Positions 23,330 through 34,958 of a stretch of DNA of 64,000 nt are shown here, piece after piece (the stretch's first letter is position 1; each line of letters begins with the position of its first letter). The stretch is taken from positions 8,875,755-8,939,754 of the forward strand of contig OX104132.1 in the NCBI GenBank assembly GCA_944470555.2. The letters are read 5' to 3'. The stretch is from Heterobilharzia americana. Taxonomy: Eukaryota > Platyhelminthes > Trematoda > Strigeidida > Schistosomatidae. The notes beneath the pieces are model-generated. The model was not told the DNA's origin. It was given only the letters and a program-made list of their open reading frames with translations, and searched no databases. Both the position numbers and the translations under genes were made by a program.

Positions 23330-24838
23330 TATGGGTGAACGCCATAAAACTGCTGAAATGCGGGAAAGCAGCAGGACCGGATGGAATCCCGCCAGAAGCA
23401 CTGAGAGCAGACACAGGGACAACAGAGGACATGCTCACATCACTATTGCAGAAAGTCTGGAAGCAAGGGAAGGTACCTGCCCACTGTTTGGAAGAAGGTC
23501 CACCTTGTCAAACTCCCGAAGAAGGGCGATCTAAGTCTTTGCAAGAACTGGCGCGGAATCATACTCCTGTCCACCTCAAGCAAAATATTAAGCCACATAA
23601 TCCTGGAGAGACCAAAGGATGCACTGGATTCAAAACTACGACCCGAATAGGCTGGATTCAGGAAGTACAAATCATGCGCGGATCAAATCGCAATGCTTCG
23701 CATCATCATAGAACAGGGTATAGAATGGCAGTCAACTGGATCTTTACCTCAACTTCATCGACTTTGACAGCGTCGGCCGGGAAGTAATTTTGCAGTTGCT
23801 TCAACACTACGGAATACCACAAACCTTTGTCAATCTCATTCAACAACAAAATGAAGACGCCACATGCCAAGTAATTCGCAATGGGAAGCTCAGTGACTTG
23901 TTTGAAGTGAAAATAGGAGTAAGACATGGCTGTCTACTATCACCCATGATATTCCTGATTGTAGTGGACTGGATCATGCAACAAACAGTGAGGAGCGAGA
24001 AGAGGGGGTTACGCTGGACAGGAGAAAAGATCCTAGAAGACTCGGATTTCACTGATGACTTGTGCCTGATGTCACACAAACTTGAAGATCTACAGACGAA
24101 AACTAACAAGTTGACAGAAGAGGCGAGGCAGGGCAGCGAAGACGGTACTTCAAGTGGACGTAGAAAAGACACACGTGATGAACATACCCAACCATCACCA
24201 ACAACAACAACAAACACCAATCACCATCAACGGGAGAAACTTAAAGGAATTAGCCTCCTTCACCTATCTAGGCAGCACTGTTTCAACTACAGGCGGGGGC
24301 ACAGACGAGGAAGTCAAAGCCAGCCAGAATCGGAAAGACAGCAAGACAGGCGTGCATTAACCTGAAACCAGTGTGGAGATCAACTGCACTCATCATAAAG
24401 CGTGAACAAGATCCGGATTTTCAACAGCAGTGCCAAGTCAGAGAGTTGGCACGTTACGAAAGGGATTTCCAACAAACTACAGACATTCATCAACAACTGC
24501 CTACGCTGGCTCGTTACTGAAGCTCAGATGGCCAGAAAGAATAAGCAACAAGGAACTCTGGCTGGCTGGCAACGAACCAACCAAGAACCTATTGCTCAAC
24601 AAACATGCAGAAGGAAGTGGAGTTGGATTGGGCATACACTGAGAAGGTCGACTGGGGACATCATGTATCAGGCCCTCGAGTGGAACCCGGATGGGAGACG
24701 ATGATTTGGGCGTGCGAGTGTGGCATGTAGGAGATCGTGCGAAGAAGAAATGAGAGCTTGTGTGCAGTTGTGGAGCCAGGTTCAAAGTTTGCATAGAACA
24801 GAGTGCAATGGAGACGTGCTACTTGACCCCTATTTTCC
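23330..24838 (+). pseudogene. RTE-B retrotransposon, RT domain to 3' end (right arm)
   Basis: Mirror copy of 16672-18190. The + strand starts at AIKLLKCGKAAGPDGIPPEA, then loses frame repeatedly (the RT motif A region around 23740-23790 is spread over frames and damaged). The longest open piece, 23790-24365, carries YGIPQTFVNLIQQQN, GCLLSPMIFLIVVDWIM and the altered catalytic box FTDDLCLMS. The C-terminal part reads QEPIAQQTCRRKWSWIGHTL. The final 3' end is replaced by unrelated sequence at 24838. Confidence 0.85.
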
Positions 24839-25676
24839 ACACGAAACTGAAAATGCAAGTAATGATAATTAGTAATATCTTGGTACGGGAATTGGTTTGC
24901 GTCTGGTTAGGATATATGGAAAGTCGTACCACCTTAGTGAAATAGGTAGAACTGAAGAAGCCTTATCTCAAACTGTTGTAGTTAACTTATTAATGCTGTG
25001 AACAATAGTTTGTGTATGAAAGGTAATTCATTAAATAATAATGTTTCACCACAAGATACATCGAATTAATCAAATAGAATGTTGAGAAATTGATCCTTGT
25101 GGCAGTCTTAGGCTTACGAGTCCACTTGCATGTTAACAGGAACTGCATTATCAAAGTAAATGTTGTGATAAAATGAATAAATTGAACAAACTGATTGATT
25201 GATGAAGGGTTGGAAAATGCATCAGTTGGCGTGTTCTTAATAATTGTTGACTGCTTGATGAAAAAGTCCTCATCAACGCAAATTCTTATCACACAACTGA
25301 TAATTGATAGGAAGGTGGTGTTCAGAAATCGTTAAAGTAACTATAAAACAGATGGGAGGGGGGTGGGTAATGTGCTACGTTTCAGTGAGTCGGCAGATCT
25401 TGTGTAGTTGACATCAAGATTGTGTGTCTGTGAAGATACAGTTGGCTAGTCTGTTGTTGATAACCATGATATTTAAAACAAAATGTAGCGTTCTTTTTAC
25501 TCTTTGTTTGACCTACTTGCTTCTGTAAATCTTCCAACCAATTTTAGATTTTTAATTCGTCTAGGTAACATGTAATCGTGAGTTTCCTACCTGCCTAATG
25601 CTGCTTTTTTTCGGCTCCTCGTTAACTTTTTCTTGTCACTGGAATATTCTACAAATCTCTCCATGTTAATAAATGC
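24839..25676. other. Outer part of the right arm, no gene recognised
   Basis: Non-coding sequence, mirror of 15857-16671. The 100-codon open frame on the minus strand (24990-25292; mirrored at 16233-16535) is hydrophobic and asparagine/threonine-rich but has no recognised domain. I treat it as chance. Confidence 0.5.
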
Positions 25677-25930
25677 AGGAGGATTGGGCACACACTGAGA
25701 ATGTCGACTGGGGACATCATGTATCAGGCCCTCGAGTGGAACCCGGATGGGAGACGATGATTTGGGCGTGCGAGTGTGGCATGTAGGAGATCGTGCGAAG
25801 AAGAAATGAGAGCTTGTGTGCAGTTGTGGAGCCAGGTTCAAAGTTTGCATAGAACAGAGTGCAATGGAGACATGCTACTTGATCCCTATTTTCCACTGGA
25901 TTCTTATGGGACAAATAGAAATTATATGAG
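25677..25930 (+). pseudogene. RTE-B retrotransposon, extreme 3' end at the palindrome border
   Basis: About 250 bp that repeat, in direct orientation, the last part of the RTE-B copy at 24609-24838: IGHTLRMSTGD-like block, ALEWNPDGRR-like block, SCEEEM block. Unlike the arm copy it keeps a nearly complete 3' end (ttccactggattcttatggg then acaaatag). It starts 9 bp outside the right arm. Confidence 0.8.
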
Positions 25931-27103
25931 CGTCGATATGTAATTACTATAAAGGCCGTTATGATAACCACTCAAATAATTAATCGGATTACTTGACCAG
26001 AGGGGTAGTTTTTGCATAAAGTAAAAATTCTGGGTGATGATTCAAGATGAGATGAACACTTGGACTGCGGTTGTATTCGAACCAGCGGCCGCCGGTTTTG
26101 GGGCTCGATGTTCTATCTGCTGAACTGCTAGGTATTTTATCGGGCTTGGAACCTTGTGGTCGCCGGTTTGAATCCGGCCGCCATCTTCATTTTACCTTTA
26201 ATCATCACCCAATACAAATGCTAATCTGCCAAACGACGGCTATCTCAGATGATCAAAATGGTAAAGTAGAAAATGCGATTGGCCAATTCGGTCTTTGCTA
26301 GAGTGGTATTTAAAGTCACTTTAGGATATTTTCATTCTTCTGTTCAGCCAATGTGTTGCTTACATTGTCAGCCCCAATCAAGCCAGAGGTAATTTGTCAA
26401 AAAGAAATAGTAAATTAGAGGGCGAATCATAAGTTGAAATTTAGGATTCACTACTTGAAAAGAAGATTAAATATTTAGAAGGACAAATCTTCAAAAGTAA
26501 GTTTTGATCAACGTGTTTTGGATGGTGAACAGTTTATTTTGTTTATATTTCCTTCAAAAATGCTAATGAAGTGTAGTGAGAAGAAAAGATGAAGATATTT
26601 TCACCTAGACAAACATTTTTGTCGCTGAAATACCAGGTGTAATATAGACGAATGACAATTAACTAATTCCTCACCTTCTATTCATTCTCCTATGGTAGAC
26701 AAAATTGACCCAAGGTATAAAATTGAATTTTGATGCTACCCAATGGAATTTAATGGTTATTATTTATCAGTATTGTTGATCGTTAAACTCGTTAGTTGGA
26801 AATAGCTTCATTCATTGCATAGTTTGCTGACATTATGGTTATCTGGCTGAGACTGTCATTAATTTTTCTCAGAAACATAATGTAACCACTGACATCAGTC
26901 ACATTATACAGTCATTTATAGTTCTGATTACTGGATGATAAGAAATCACAAGAAACAGTGTATTCGGCTGCATTCTTTCACTGACAAACTTCTATTGCTG
27001 TTTAGAGCTGACAAATTACACCAACTACAATTTGAACGTCTACAAATAAACTTAATATATATCGTGATGTATCGCTGAAACCGAATTTACGACTAGTGTT
27101 CCA
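25931..27103. other. No gene; possible tRNA-like SINE piece near 26060-26180
   Basis: Around 26060-26180 the sequence is unusually GC-rich and contains ggtttgaatccgg (about 26165-26177), a box-B-like string, with ctgctgaactgctagg upstream as a possible box A. It may be a tRNA-derived SINE head; no tRNA fold is convincing. The rest is AT-rich and unassigned. Confidence 0.35.
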
Positions 27104-28977
27104 TTTCACCAGATGCAAACACTATACTAAAAATCAGATCGAGTTCATCTCAATCTGAAGAAAGTGGAGACGCAGCCTACTGGAAACAAGATCAAGAAGA
27201 GGAGTAGATGTAAGTTCACACCACCCAACGTCCAATGCAAGCAACCTACCTTCAAAACCAAGTTGGAAGCTTGCAAAGAAGTTGGTGATGATAGATCACA
27301 GTCCAAGTTAAACACCCAGAAAAGAAATTAAAGTAGGAAACTACAAAGGACATCTTAACGTCAGCCATCAGAACAAAATGGGAGGTATTGAGAAACATCT
27401 CTGAAGAAACCCGTGTGGAAGAACACTGGAACTCTTTGAAAGCTATATGGAGGGAAACCTGCATAACCGTGTTGGGAAGGAAGAGGAAACAAGGCAAGGA
27501 ATGGATCTCGACGCACACATGGAAGCTGATAGAGGAGGGAGAGGAAGATGGTGAAGCAGAAGATGAACCAGTGCAGTGCAAGGATGAATAACGAAAAGAA
27601 GAACTGAGTACAACGTATAAAACACTACACTAGACAAAGAAGTGAAGAAGAGTGCGCAAAAAAGACAAAAGATACTTTTACGACACGCTTGCAAGTGAAG
27701 CAGAACAGGCTACGGGTAGGAGAGACCTGACAACATTATATCAAATAACCAGGTTACTATCCGAGAAGAGATCAACGCAGACGAAACCAATAAAAGATAG
27801 TGAAGGAAAGCTAGTTACAGCAAAAGAGCAGAAACAAAAGAAACGATGAGCTAACCATTTCAAAAATCTCTGAAGCGACAACCACCCCCTGTAACTCTTG
27901 CAGAAATATCACCAGCAGACCAGCTACAGAATTATCGGTGAACACAAACCCTCCGACAAAAGCAGAAATGCTTAAACACCACATAGTTGCTGAAAGGGTG
28001 AGCAAAAGCAGGACCAGATGATTTCTGTTTAATGTTTCGATGTCAAACTCGATGTACAGGCCAAAACCAACAAGTTGGCAGAAGAGGCGAGGTGAGGCAG
28101 CGAAGGAAGACAGGACTTACTTCAGGTGAACGTAGAGAAGACGTAGGTGATGAAGATGCCCAACAAACAACAACAACAACAACAAAAAGCACCAATCAAC
28201 ATCAAGAGGAGAAATGTAAACGAAGTTGTCTCTTTCACCTACCTACTTACCTATCTAGACAGCATCGTCTCAACTACAGGTGGCGGCGGTGGTGACGGTG
28301 GCACACATGAGGATGTGAAAGTCATCCAGGATGGGAAAGACAGCAAGACAGGCCTTCCTTTATTAATCTGAAATCAGTGTGGAGATCTACTGCACTGCAT
28401 TGCACTGCACTGCAATGCACTCAGCACATAGCGTGAACAAGGTGCGGATTTTTAACTCTAATGCCAGTCAAGTCAGTGCTTCTATGTGCTGGTTGAGAGA
28501 CTTGACGCGTTACGAAAAGCATTTCCGACAAACTGTTGACATATATGAACAGCTGCCACCTACTCCCAGTCGATACGGGAGATCATACCATATCATGTCA
28601 TATCATATGAGATGAGATGAGATCAGATCAGATCAGATGTCCAGAATAATAAGAATGAGTAAGGAGGAACTCTGGCTGACTTGCTGGCTGGGTGGCAACG
28701 AACAAACCAACCAACTAAGAATTTAATCTCTCAACAAATATGGAGAGGAAGAAAGTGGAGATGGATTGTATTGGACATAGACTGAGAAGACGGTTTGGGG
28801 ACATGACGCGTGAGACCAGACCAGGCCAGACCAGGCCAGGCCGTCGAGTGGAAGCCGAATGGGAAAGGATGAGTTGGGTGTGCGAGGGTGAGATGGGGGA
28901 GATTGTGTGAGGAAGAAGTGAAGCTGGTTGGCAGTCGTGGAGTAGGGTTAGGAAAACTTACGAGAGCAGTGTGAAAT
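27104..28977 (+). pseudogene. RTE-B retrotransposon, internally deleted mosaic copy
   Basis: The copy begins at the end of the endonuclease region (near 27104) and runs through the linker ([40 protein letters not shown]), then stops at the start of the RT domain (gcaggaccagatg, about 28009-28021). It jumps across a novel ~24-bp junction to just after the RT catalytic box ([15 protein letters not shown] at 28050). From 28391 onward it matches the expanded 3' lineage. RT motifs A to C are missing, so it could only ever have moved in trans. The same junction occurs in 41902-44506 (-). It ends at the Penelope-like element beginning about 28978. Confidence 0.85.
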
Positions 28978-30185
28978 CTTCCATCAAAATTATGGTGGCA
29001 ATATGTGGATGACGCATTTACTATGTTGAAATCGGAACATATCGGGAATTTCCTTACACATACAAACTGAAGAGGAGCGCAATCCAATTCACTTACAAGG
29101 TAGAAAATGAGCAAGGAAAATTAACTTTGTTGGATTACTTAATAAAACGAAGAACCGACAGTGTTTTTGACACTAACATGTACAGAAAACCGACACTTTT
29201 ATCTGGGATTTAGACTTCAAATCATCCCATCCATTGTCATTTAAGGCAGGCTTAGGCAAATGTCTATGTGATAGAGCTAGAAACCTGACAAATCAGTGCA
29301 AGGACTTATACAAAGAATTCGAACACGTAAAAGAAGCGATAACAGTTAACAATTATCCTCCGCAGTTTATGAAGAAATTCGTACGAATATACAAGAAAAG
29401 GAAAAATAACAGTCACATGAGTGCGAATAATAACGACAGCACAAGTAGAAAGGAGTTCATAGCCTCCATTGTGTTACCCTATAAGGAGGGTACATCAGAA
29501 ACTGTACGTAGGATCCTCAACAGAGCTGGGATTAGGGTGGCACTTAAACCTACAAACTCACTCAGAGATAAACTTTGTCGGCTACCTTAGGGATCCGATG
29601 GAACCAATTAAGCAAAATAATCTTATCTATCAAATTCCATGTAATGACTGTGAGTCAGGTCAAGTATTTAGGTGAAACTAACCGGTCGGGGTCAGTTAGA
29701 ATAGCTGAACATAGTGAGCTAGCTAAATAGAATACAGAATGACAGACCCGAATAAGATCAATAATGTAGAAAAGTACTCGGCTATTGGAATGCACACATT
29801 AACATACAACCAAACAACAGGGTGGGATAAAGCCACTGTACTTAAGTCCAATATAATTAGGTGGAGAGAGAGAGAGAGAGAGAGAGATTACTGAGTCTGT
29901 GTTCATCGAATCAACACGCAACTCATATAATAGAACTGACGCAACACCTATACCAGAGATATGGAAAATTTTGCTACCAATAAAAACAACTCATATAAGG
30001 TGATATAACTATAAAAATCGATTGTCGAAAGTAGTGTGATTACATTGATGTGATTATGATTATGAGTGATGATAATTTATGCTCGAAACGTGGTAATCAA
30101 GTAAATAATACTAGATGACTGTGTGTTATAAATCAAATAAACAAGTCTAATATGGAATCAATTTCTATCACAGTGCCCAATTTTT
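28978..30185 (+). pseudogene. Penelope-like element: RT C-terminus, GIY-YIG domain and 3' end
   Basis: The + strand reads QYVDDAFTMLKSEHIGNFLT (RT catalytic box), then in shifting frames [69 protein letters not shown], and the start of the GIY-YIG endonuclease as [17 protein letters not shown] (normally YxIPCxxCxxxYIGET). Penelope-like elements are defined by this RT plus GIY-YIG pairing. Frameshifts at several points make it inactive. A GA microsatellite (about 29866-29888) lies in the tail. The final ~190 bp (29995-30185) reappear inverted at the head of two other copies. The element follows directly on the RTE-B copy. Confidence 0.88.
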
Positions 30186-30339
30186 ACACACACATTCCAC
30201 TTTTTGTCATGAACAAGAAATTATTCATAAATGAAACGGAATTCTTCTATCGATGTTCTCTAGCTTTTGTTATTTCACTTTAAAGAACAGTCAGCAGTCA
30301 GTATTCTTCTTCATTCCAAGTCATTGAGGGAGGGAGGAT

Positions 30340-32680
30340 TAACATGGAGCTAAGAATTACTCAATACTGGTCGGAGTTGCCACATCTCATATCAGTACGT
30401 GAAGAGAAAAGTCATTTAGATGTAGGATATAGAAATAAGGAAGAAAGTAGTCAGAATGGTAGAAGGTCATGTAAAGAGAGTCAGAAAGAATGAAACAGTA
30501 TGGAATTTCGGCATGAATATTAAGATAAAGAGTGAATACATTTGTGCCAATGAGAATGATTCTGAGCCATATCGCCTAAAGCCTCCAACTAATAATTTCG
30601 GTTGCCATGCCAACCCTAATCAGTTAGTCTACATTTCCAAATTGGCTCAGACCAGTGGTCATAGACTGCCTACATTGATGTTATTTTTTAGTCTGAGCAC
30701 TTCTAACCTTTTACAGTCTAAATCTGCTTCAGTTGGAATTTTATGATATGGCAGATGGTGAATAGGCATGCATAACACAGGTTCCAGCCACCTCATTATA
30801 TGAAGGTTCACAACCTGAATTCTACTTTACTGACATGATGACACCATGACATGGAGCCAATGCTACGAAGGCAACGGTGGTCAGGAACCCTAAACCCCTT
30901 CATATCGTTCACCATTAATCGCAACTTTTCACAGCCACATAGTAGAACAGGGAGAATTTTGATGCAGTATACTCTGCCGTTAGTAGGTAATTTGATATCA
31001 CAGAGGCACCATAAGTGGCGTTACTCAACGAAAGTCAACTATGTCCTTTTTAACTCTGCAGAAGTTCCTTTGGCCACTGACCGAACAGCCAGTGCTTATC
31101 CTACTTCCTAGGTAAGTGAAATGGTAAGTCACTTAGCTCTTAACTGTTAGGAAAGGCATTGATAAGAACCAGTCCTAGAGCAACAACCTACATTTAGTTG
31201 GTGAAGTAAGCATCCCAGATGTTCTCAAATTGCAATCAGTGTGTCCAGAAGACTGCATCCTTTCTGCGTCGTAACCTAACAAGACTATATTATCTGGGTA
31301 ATTTAGACTTACCAAAGATTCTCCTCTAATGATATCAAACCGTGTGAAATCACATGATAAGAGGTATAACGCTATCAATCCGTCTATGATAAAGTTGAAT
31401 AAGGATGAATAGAGTGGACGTCTTTGACGGATACCACCTAGTAACTCACTGCAGACTATAACATGCCCATGGGTAATCGAGTGCAGATCGTTCAACAGGG
31501 TGATGTAATTACTTGGCAGAGAGTGAATATCTGGTCGACCACCCAATTTCAGGTCAGAAGTCGGCTTAATTTTTTTGGGTTTGGCGTTGCCGAGCTGCAC
31601 TCAAACGTCTAATGGTAATAGAACTTGAAATTTTAGACACATATATTCGTCAGGATAATTCCGTCGAGACTATCACAAGAGGAATTCTCACCTTTCTTGA
31701 GGACTGGGACCATCAGTGATTGAAGCCAGCTAGAGGGGAAAGTATATGTCTCCCATACATAATCTAGTACTTCAGTAAATTTGACCAGTACTTCTCTAAT
31801 ATTTTCCTTCAATACCTCTGGTACTAACTAGTCCATCTGGTGCTGCTGCTCTTAGTTTTTTCGAATCAATTACATAATTTTAGACTTCTCCAAGTGTTGA
31901 CTGTCCTGTCTCAGGGTTGCATTCAGGATTCAACTGGATAGCGAAAGACACAATAGTAGGTGGAGTTCAGCTGAACTGTTCCTCAAAGTGTTCCACCCAT
32001 CTTTCCAGTCATCCTTTCTGCTAGTGAATACCAAATCAGTCCTTTTCAACTATCATCCCACCTGACCATTAGCCTTTTTGTGCCAGTTTCTTTGATAAGT
32101 CTAAATTTCTTTCTGCTGTTACCTATCACCAGTCTTTTCTGTCTGTTTGATCTTCGCTATCTAAATTTCTTCGCGGTCACTGCGTTCACTTTTTGTCAGT
32201 CTATATCTGAGTTGCTTCCACTAGCCATTGTACTCAGAGCCTATAGTGGTGCATTCACGTTCATCCATCGGTCCAGCTGCTTAGATCTATTGTCCATCTC
32301 CAATCAATTCCTGAGAGTCAGCTACGGTCTGTAATGCCATTTTTAGAGCCGATTGGAGATTGAATCAGGCTTCTTCTGTGTGTGTGATGTTGCTCTAATG
32401 ATAACTGTATAATCAGTTTCTTGGTGAAAGGATTCTTAGTTTTCTCGTTGTCAAGCTACACTCTCAACTGTCTTGTTGTTTTCGTTTCTCCACGTCCATT
32501 TACGTGCATTCATCCTCAAGTTAGGGAGTGATTTCTGTTCAAACATGTGTTCCAAAAAGAGCAGTAATCTTCCACTAAACCTCTCAAACGATAATCGAGT
32601 GATACTGTTCCCACTGAGAGTCATACACAGTACCCATCACTTTAAACTACAAAGCATCATCCAGTAGGCCACTGAGGTAC
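30340..32680 (-). pseudogene. RTE-A (SR2-like) retrotransposon, RT to 3' end, degenerate
   Basis: On the minus strand the longest open piece (31175-31600) reads GGIRQRRPLYSSLFNFIIDG, where GVRQGCPLSP is expected, and LNYPDNIVLLGYDAERMQSS, where the catalytic YADD has become YPDN. Upstream (31860-32330) are remnants of the RT N-terminal block; downstream (30540-31060) come [20 protein letters not shown] and the C-terminal HKCIHSLS, then a 3' untranslated end with tgatatgagatgtggcaac. The changed catalytic residues and many stops show it is dead. Its 3' ~700 bp is duplicated at 47020-47747 together with the adjoining Penelope piece. Confidence 0.8.
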
Positions 32681-32739
32681 GATAGCCACCCTCTTGTTCA
32701 ACAGATATTACTTATTATTATTCGTTGGTACTTGTAATT

Positions 32740-33000
32740 GGATTTTACTGGACATAGACTGAGAAGACGGTTTGGGGACATGATGCGTTAGACCAGGCCA
32801 GGCCGTCGAGTGGAAGCCAAATGGGAAATGACGAGTTGGGCGTCCGAGGCGAGGATGAGATGGGGGAGATTGTGTGAGGAAGAAATGAAAGCTAGTGGGC
32901 AGTGGTGCAGCCAGGTTAAAAAGAATGAAGAGAAGAGAGTGCATTCGAGATGTGCTGCTGAAGCCGTAAGTTCCACGAAGAACCCAAGAGACAAATAAAA
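32740..33000 (+). pseudogene. RTE-B retrotransposon, extreme 3' end
   Basis: A 260-bp copy of the RTE-B end: [16 protein letters not shown] block, the ccaggccaggcc repeat, RPRRG-like block, LCEEEMKASGQWCSQVKKNE, ending SSTKNPRDK and acaaataaaatatg. It is separated by ~250 bp of unassigned sequence from the fuller element at 33252. Confidence 0.8.
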
Positions 33001-33251
33001 TATGAAAAGACTTCTTGATAGGGAAAGACATTGTTATTAGAAAAGTGAATTATTCCCCGAGTCAGCTGGTTGTATGTTCACAAACAAATATGTCTTCACT
33101 GCATCTAAAACATGGCTGATGAGATCATATGTGTGCGAAACCGCGCTTTTTGCTGTCAGTATAGGAGACTGTCCCTGTTTCACAATCTGATGTGATGACT
33201 CATCACACAGTATGACCTTTAAGTTACAATTCGGGTAACCAATATTTTTTT
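33001..33251. other. Flank between two RTE-B copies
   Basis: No gene recognised. The last bases before 33252 (gggtaaccaatatttttt) may be the left copy of a target-site duplication for the downstream element. Confidence 0.4.
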
Positions 33252-33493
33252 AACCTCGCCTGGTTAACTAGTTCACTACTTACTAGCCGGTCCTAAGACC
33301 GGGTAAAGAGGGAAGGTTGGGCATAGGGCTAGCAAGCCTACCCCGTAAAACAAATCTAACCGCTAAACAAACTTCAAAGCACAAACGAAATGTAAAAAAT
33401 GAAAACAAACTCATTCCTCGCTGGAATCGGAGAGGCGAAATGACGCCAGTTGGTGAAAGTCTTCGGGAGGCCAATTGGCCGATGTGTCTTCAC

Positions 33494-34285
33494 TCGATGA
33501 AAGCGAAAGTAAACGTGGGGAAATGGAATGTCCGTACGATGTTTGAACCCAGCAAGGCAGCCCAGATTGCAAAGGAGATGAGAAGGTATAACATCGAAGT
33601 GCTTGGGATTTGCGAAAGCAGATGGAATGGGAGTGGAGTCTCCAATCTGTCAACTGGAGAATCAATAATCTACTCCAATATTGTCACCCAGACGACAACC
33701 AAGAGCACACTGGTTTTGGAGTGGCTATCATGATGTCCCCAACACCATCGAAGGCTCTCATGCAGTGAAAACCAACCTCCTCCAGTATCAGGATCATGAC
33801 AGCAAGATTCAACTCAAAAGGAAGGAAGGTCACAATCATACAACGCTACGCTGTGCACCTACAAATAATGCAGAGCAAGAGAAGAAGGAGGAATTCTATA
33901 GACAACTGCAATCAACACTGGACAAGACAACACTTCAGTTGGCGATATCAAAATTCTAATGGGCGACATGAATGCCAAACTGGGAGGGGACAACACAGGA
34001 AGAGAACTAACCATGGGTCGAGAAGCGCTCGGTGAGGTGATGAAAGAGAATGGAGAATTGTTTGCAGAATTTTGCGCATTCAACGATTTGGTGATTGGAG
34101 TGAGGCAGTGTGTTCAAGCACAAGGATATCCACAAAGCGACATGGATTTCACCAGACACCAGGACACACTAAAAATCAAATCGACTTTATCTCAATCTCA
34201 AGAAAATGGAGACGCAGTCTACTTAACACAAGGTCAAGAAGAGGAGCAGATGTAGGTTCAGACCACTATCTAGTGCAAGGAACCT
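33494..34285 (+). pseudogene. RTE-B endonuclease (APE-like) domain, frameshifted
   Basis: Within the full-length element the + strand shows the AP-endonuclease signatures in order: [20 protein letters not shown], then [13 protein letters not shown] (catalytic glutamate in ESRW), HPDDN-type loop in another frame, ILMGDMNAKLGGDN (GDxNA motif, about 33956-33990) and SDHYLV (SDH motif, about 34256-34280). This domain nicks the target DNA. At least three frame changes separate the motifs. Confidence 0.85.
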
Positions 34286-34364
34286 AACTTCCAAATCAAG
34301 TTAAAAGCCTTCAAGGAAGCTGGTGATAGACCTCAATTCAAGTACAACACTCGGAAACTGAAGG

Positions 34365-34958
34365 ATGAAACTACAAAGCAGATCTTCACGACAGTCAGCC
34401 ATCAAGACAAAATGGGGGATATCGAGGAACATTCCTGAAGAAACCTGTGTGGAAGAACACTGGAAGTCTTTGAAAGCTATGTGGAAAGAAACCTGCACAA
34501 CAGTATTAGGAAGGAAGAGGAAAGGGGAAGACAAGGAATGGATCTCGACGGATACCTGGAAGCTGATAGAGGAGAGGAGGATGGTGAAGCAGAAGATAAA
34601 CCAGTGCAAGGATGCTCAACGACAAGAGGAACTGAGCACAATGTATAAAACACTGAACAAAGAAGTAAAGAAGAGTGCACGCAAAGACAAAAGACACTTC
34701 TACGAAACACTGGCAAGTGAAGCAGAACAGGCTGCAGGTAAGAGAGACCTGACGACATTGTATCAAATAACCAGGTTGCTATCTGAGAAGAGATCAACAC
34801 AGATGAAACCAATAAAAGATGAAGAAGGAAATTTAATTACGAAAGAAGAGAAACAAAGGAAACGATGGGCCGACAACTTTAAGAAGCTCTTGAATCGACC
34901 ACCACCTGCACTTCGTCCAGAAATACCACCTGCAGCCCAGCCACAGAACTACAAGTGA
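34365..34958 (+). pseudogene. RTE-B linker region between endonuclease and RT
   Basis: A continuous 197-codon open frame, rich in lysine, glutamate and arginine and predicted mostly helical: [70 protein letters not shown] and KRWADNFKKLLNRP. It ends with a stop just before the RT N-terminus, and the next frame overlaps it by 4 bases. Homologous frames in 27104-28010 (+) and 42745-43620 (-) are nearly identical to each other. Confidence 0.8.

Larger units (their letters stand above)
21640..25668 (-). repeat. Right arm of the ~4 kb near-perfect inverted repeat
   Basis: Reverse complement of 15857-19870, with a 14-bp longer AT tract and one extra base near 24805. A separate partial RTE-B copy at 25677-25930 also has this base, so the left arm probably lost it. 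The inner end falls inside an RTE-B 3' end, and the outer end stops 9 bp before another RTE-B fragment. Confidence 0.92.

Noticed and set aside
27252..27581. Conserved 109-codon open frame shared with 43169-43498
   Set aside because: It is antisense to the RTE-B linker, and its conservation comes from the near-identity of the two internally deleted copies.
30456..30746. 96-codon + strand open frame, repeated at 47146-47436
   Set aside because: It is antisense to the RTE-A 3' end, and its repetition reflects the duplicated chimeric unit, not a conserved gene.
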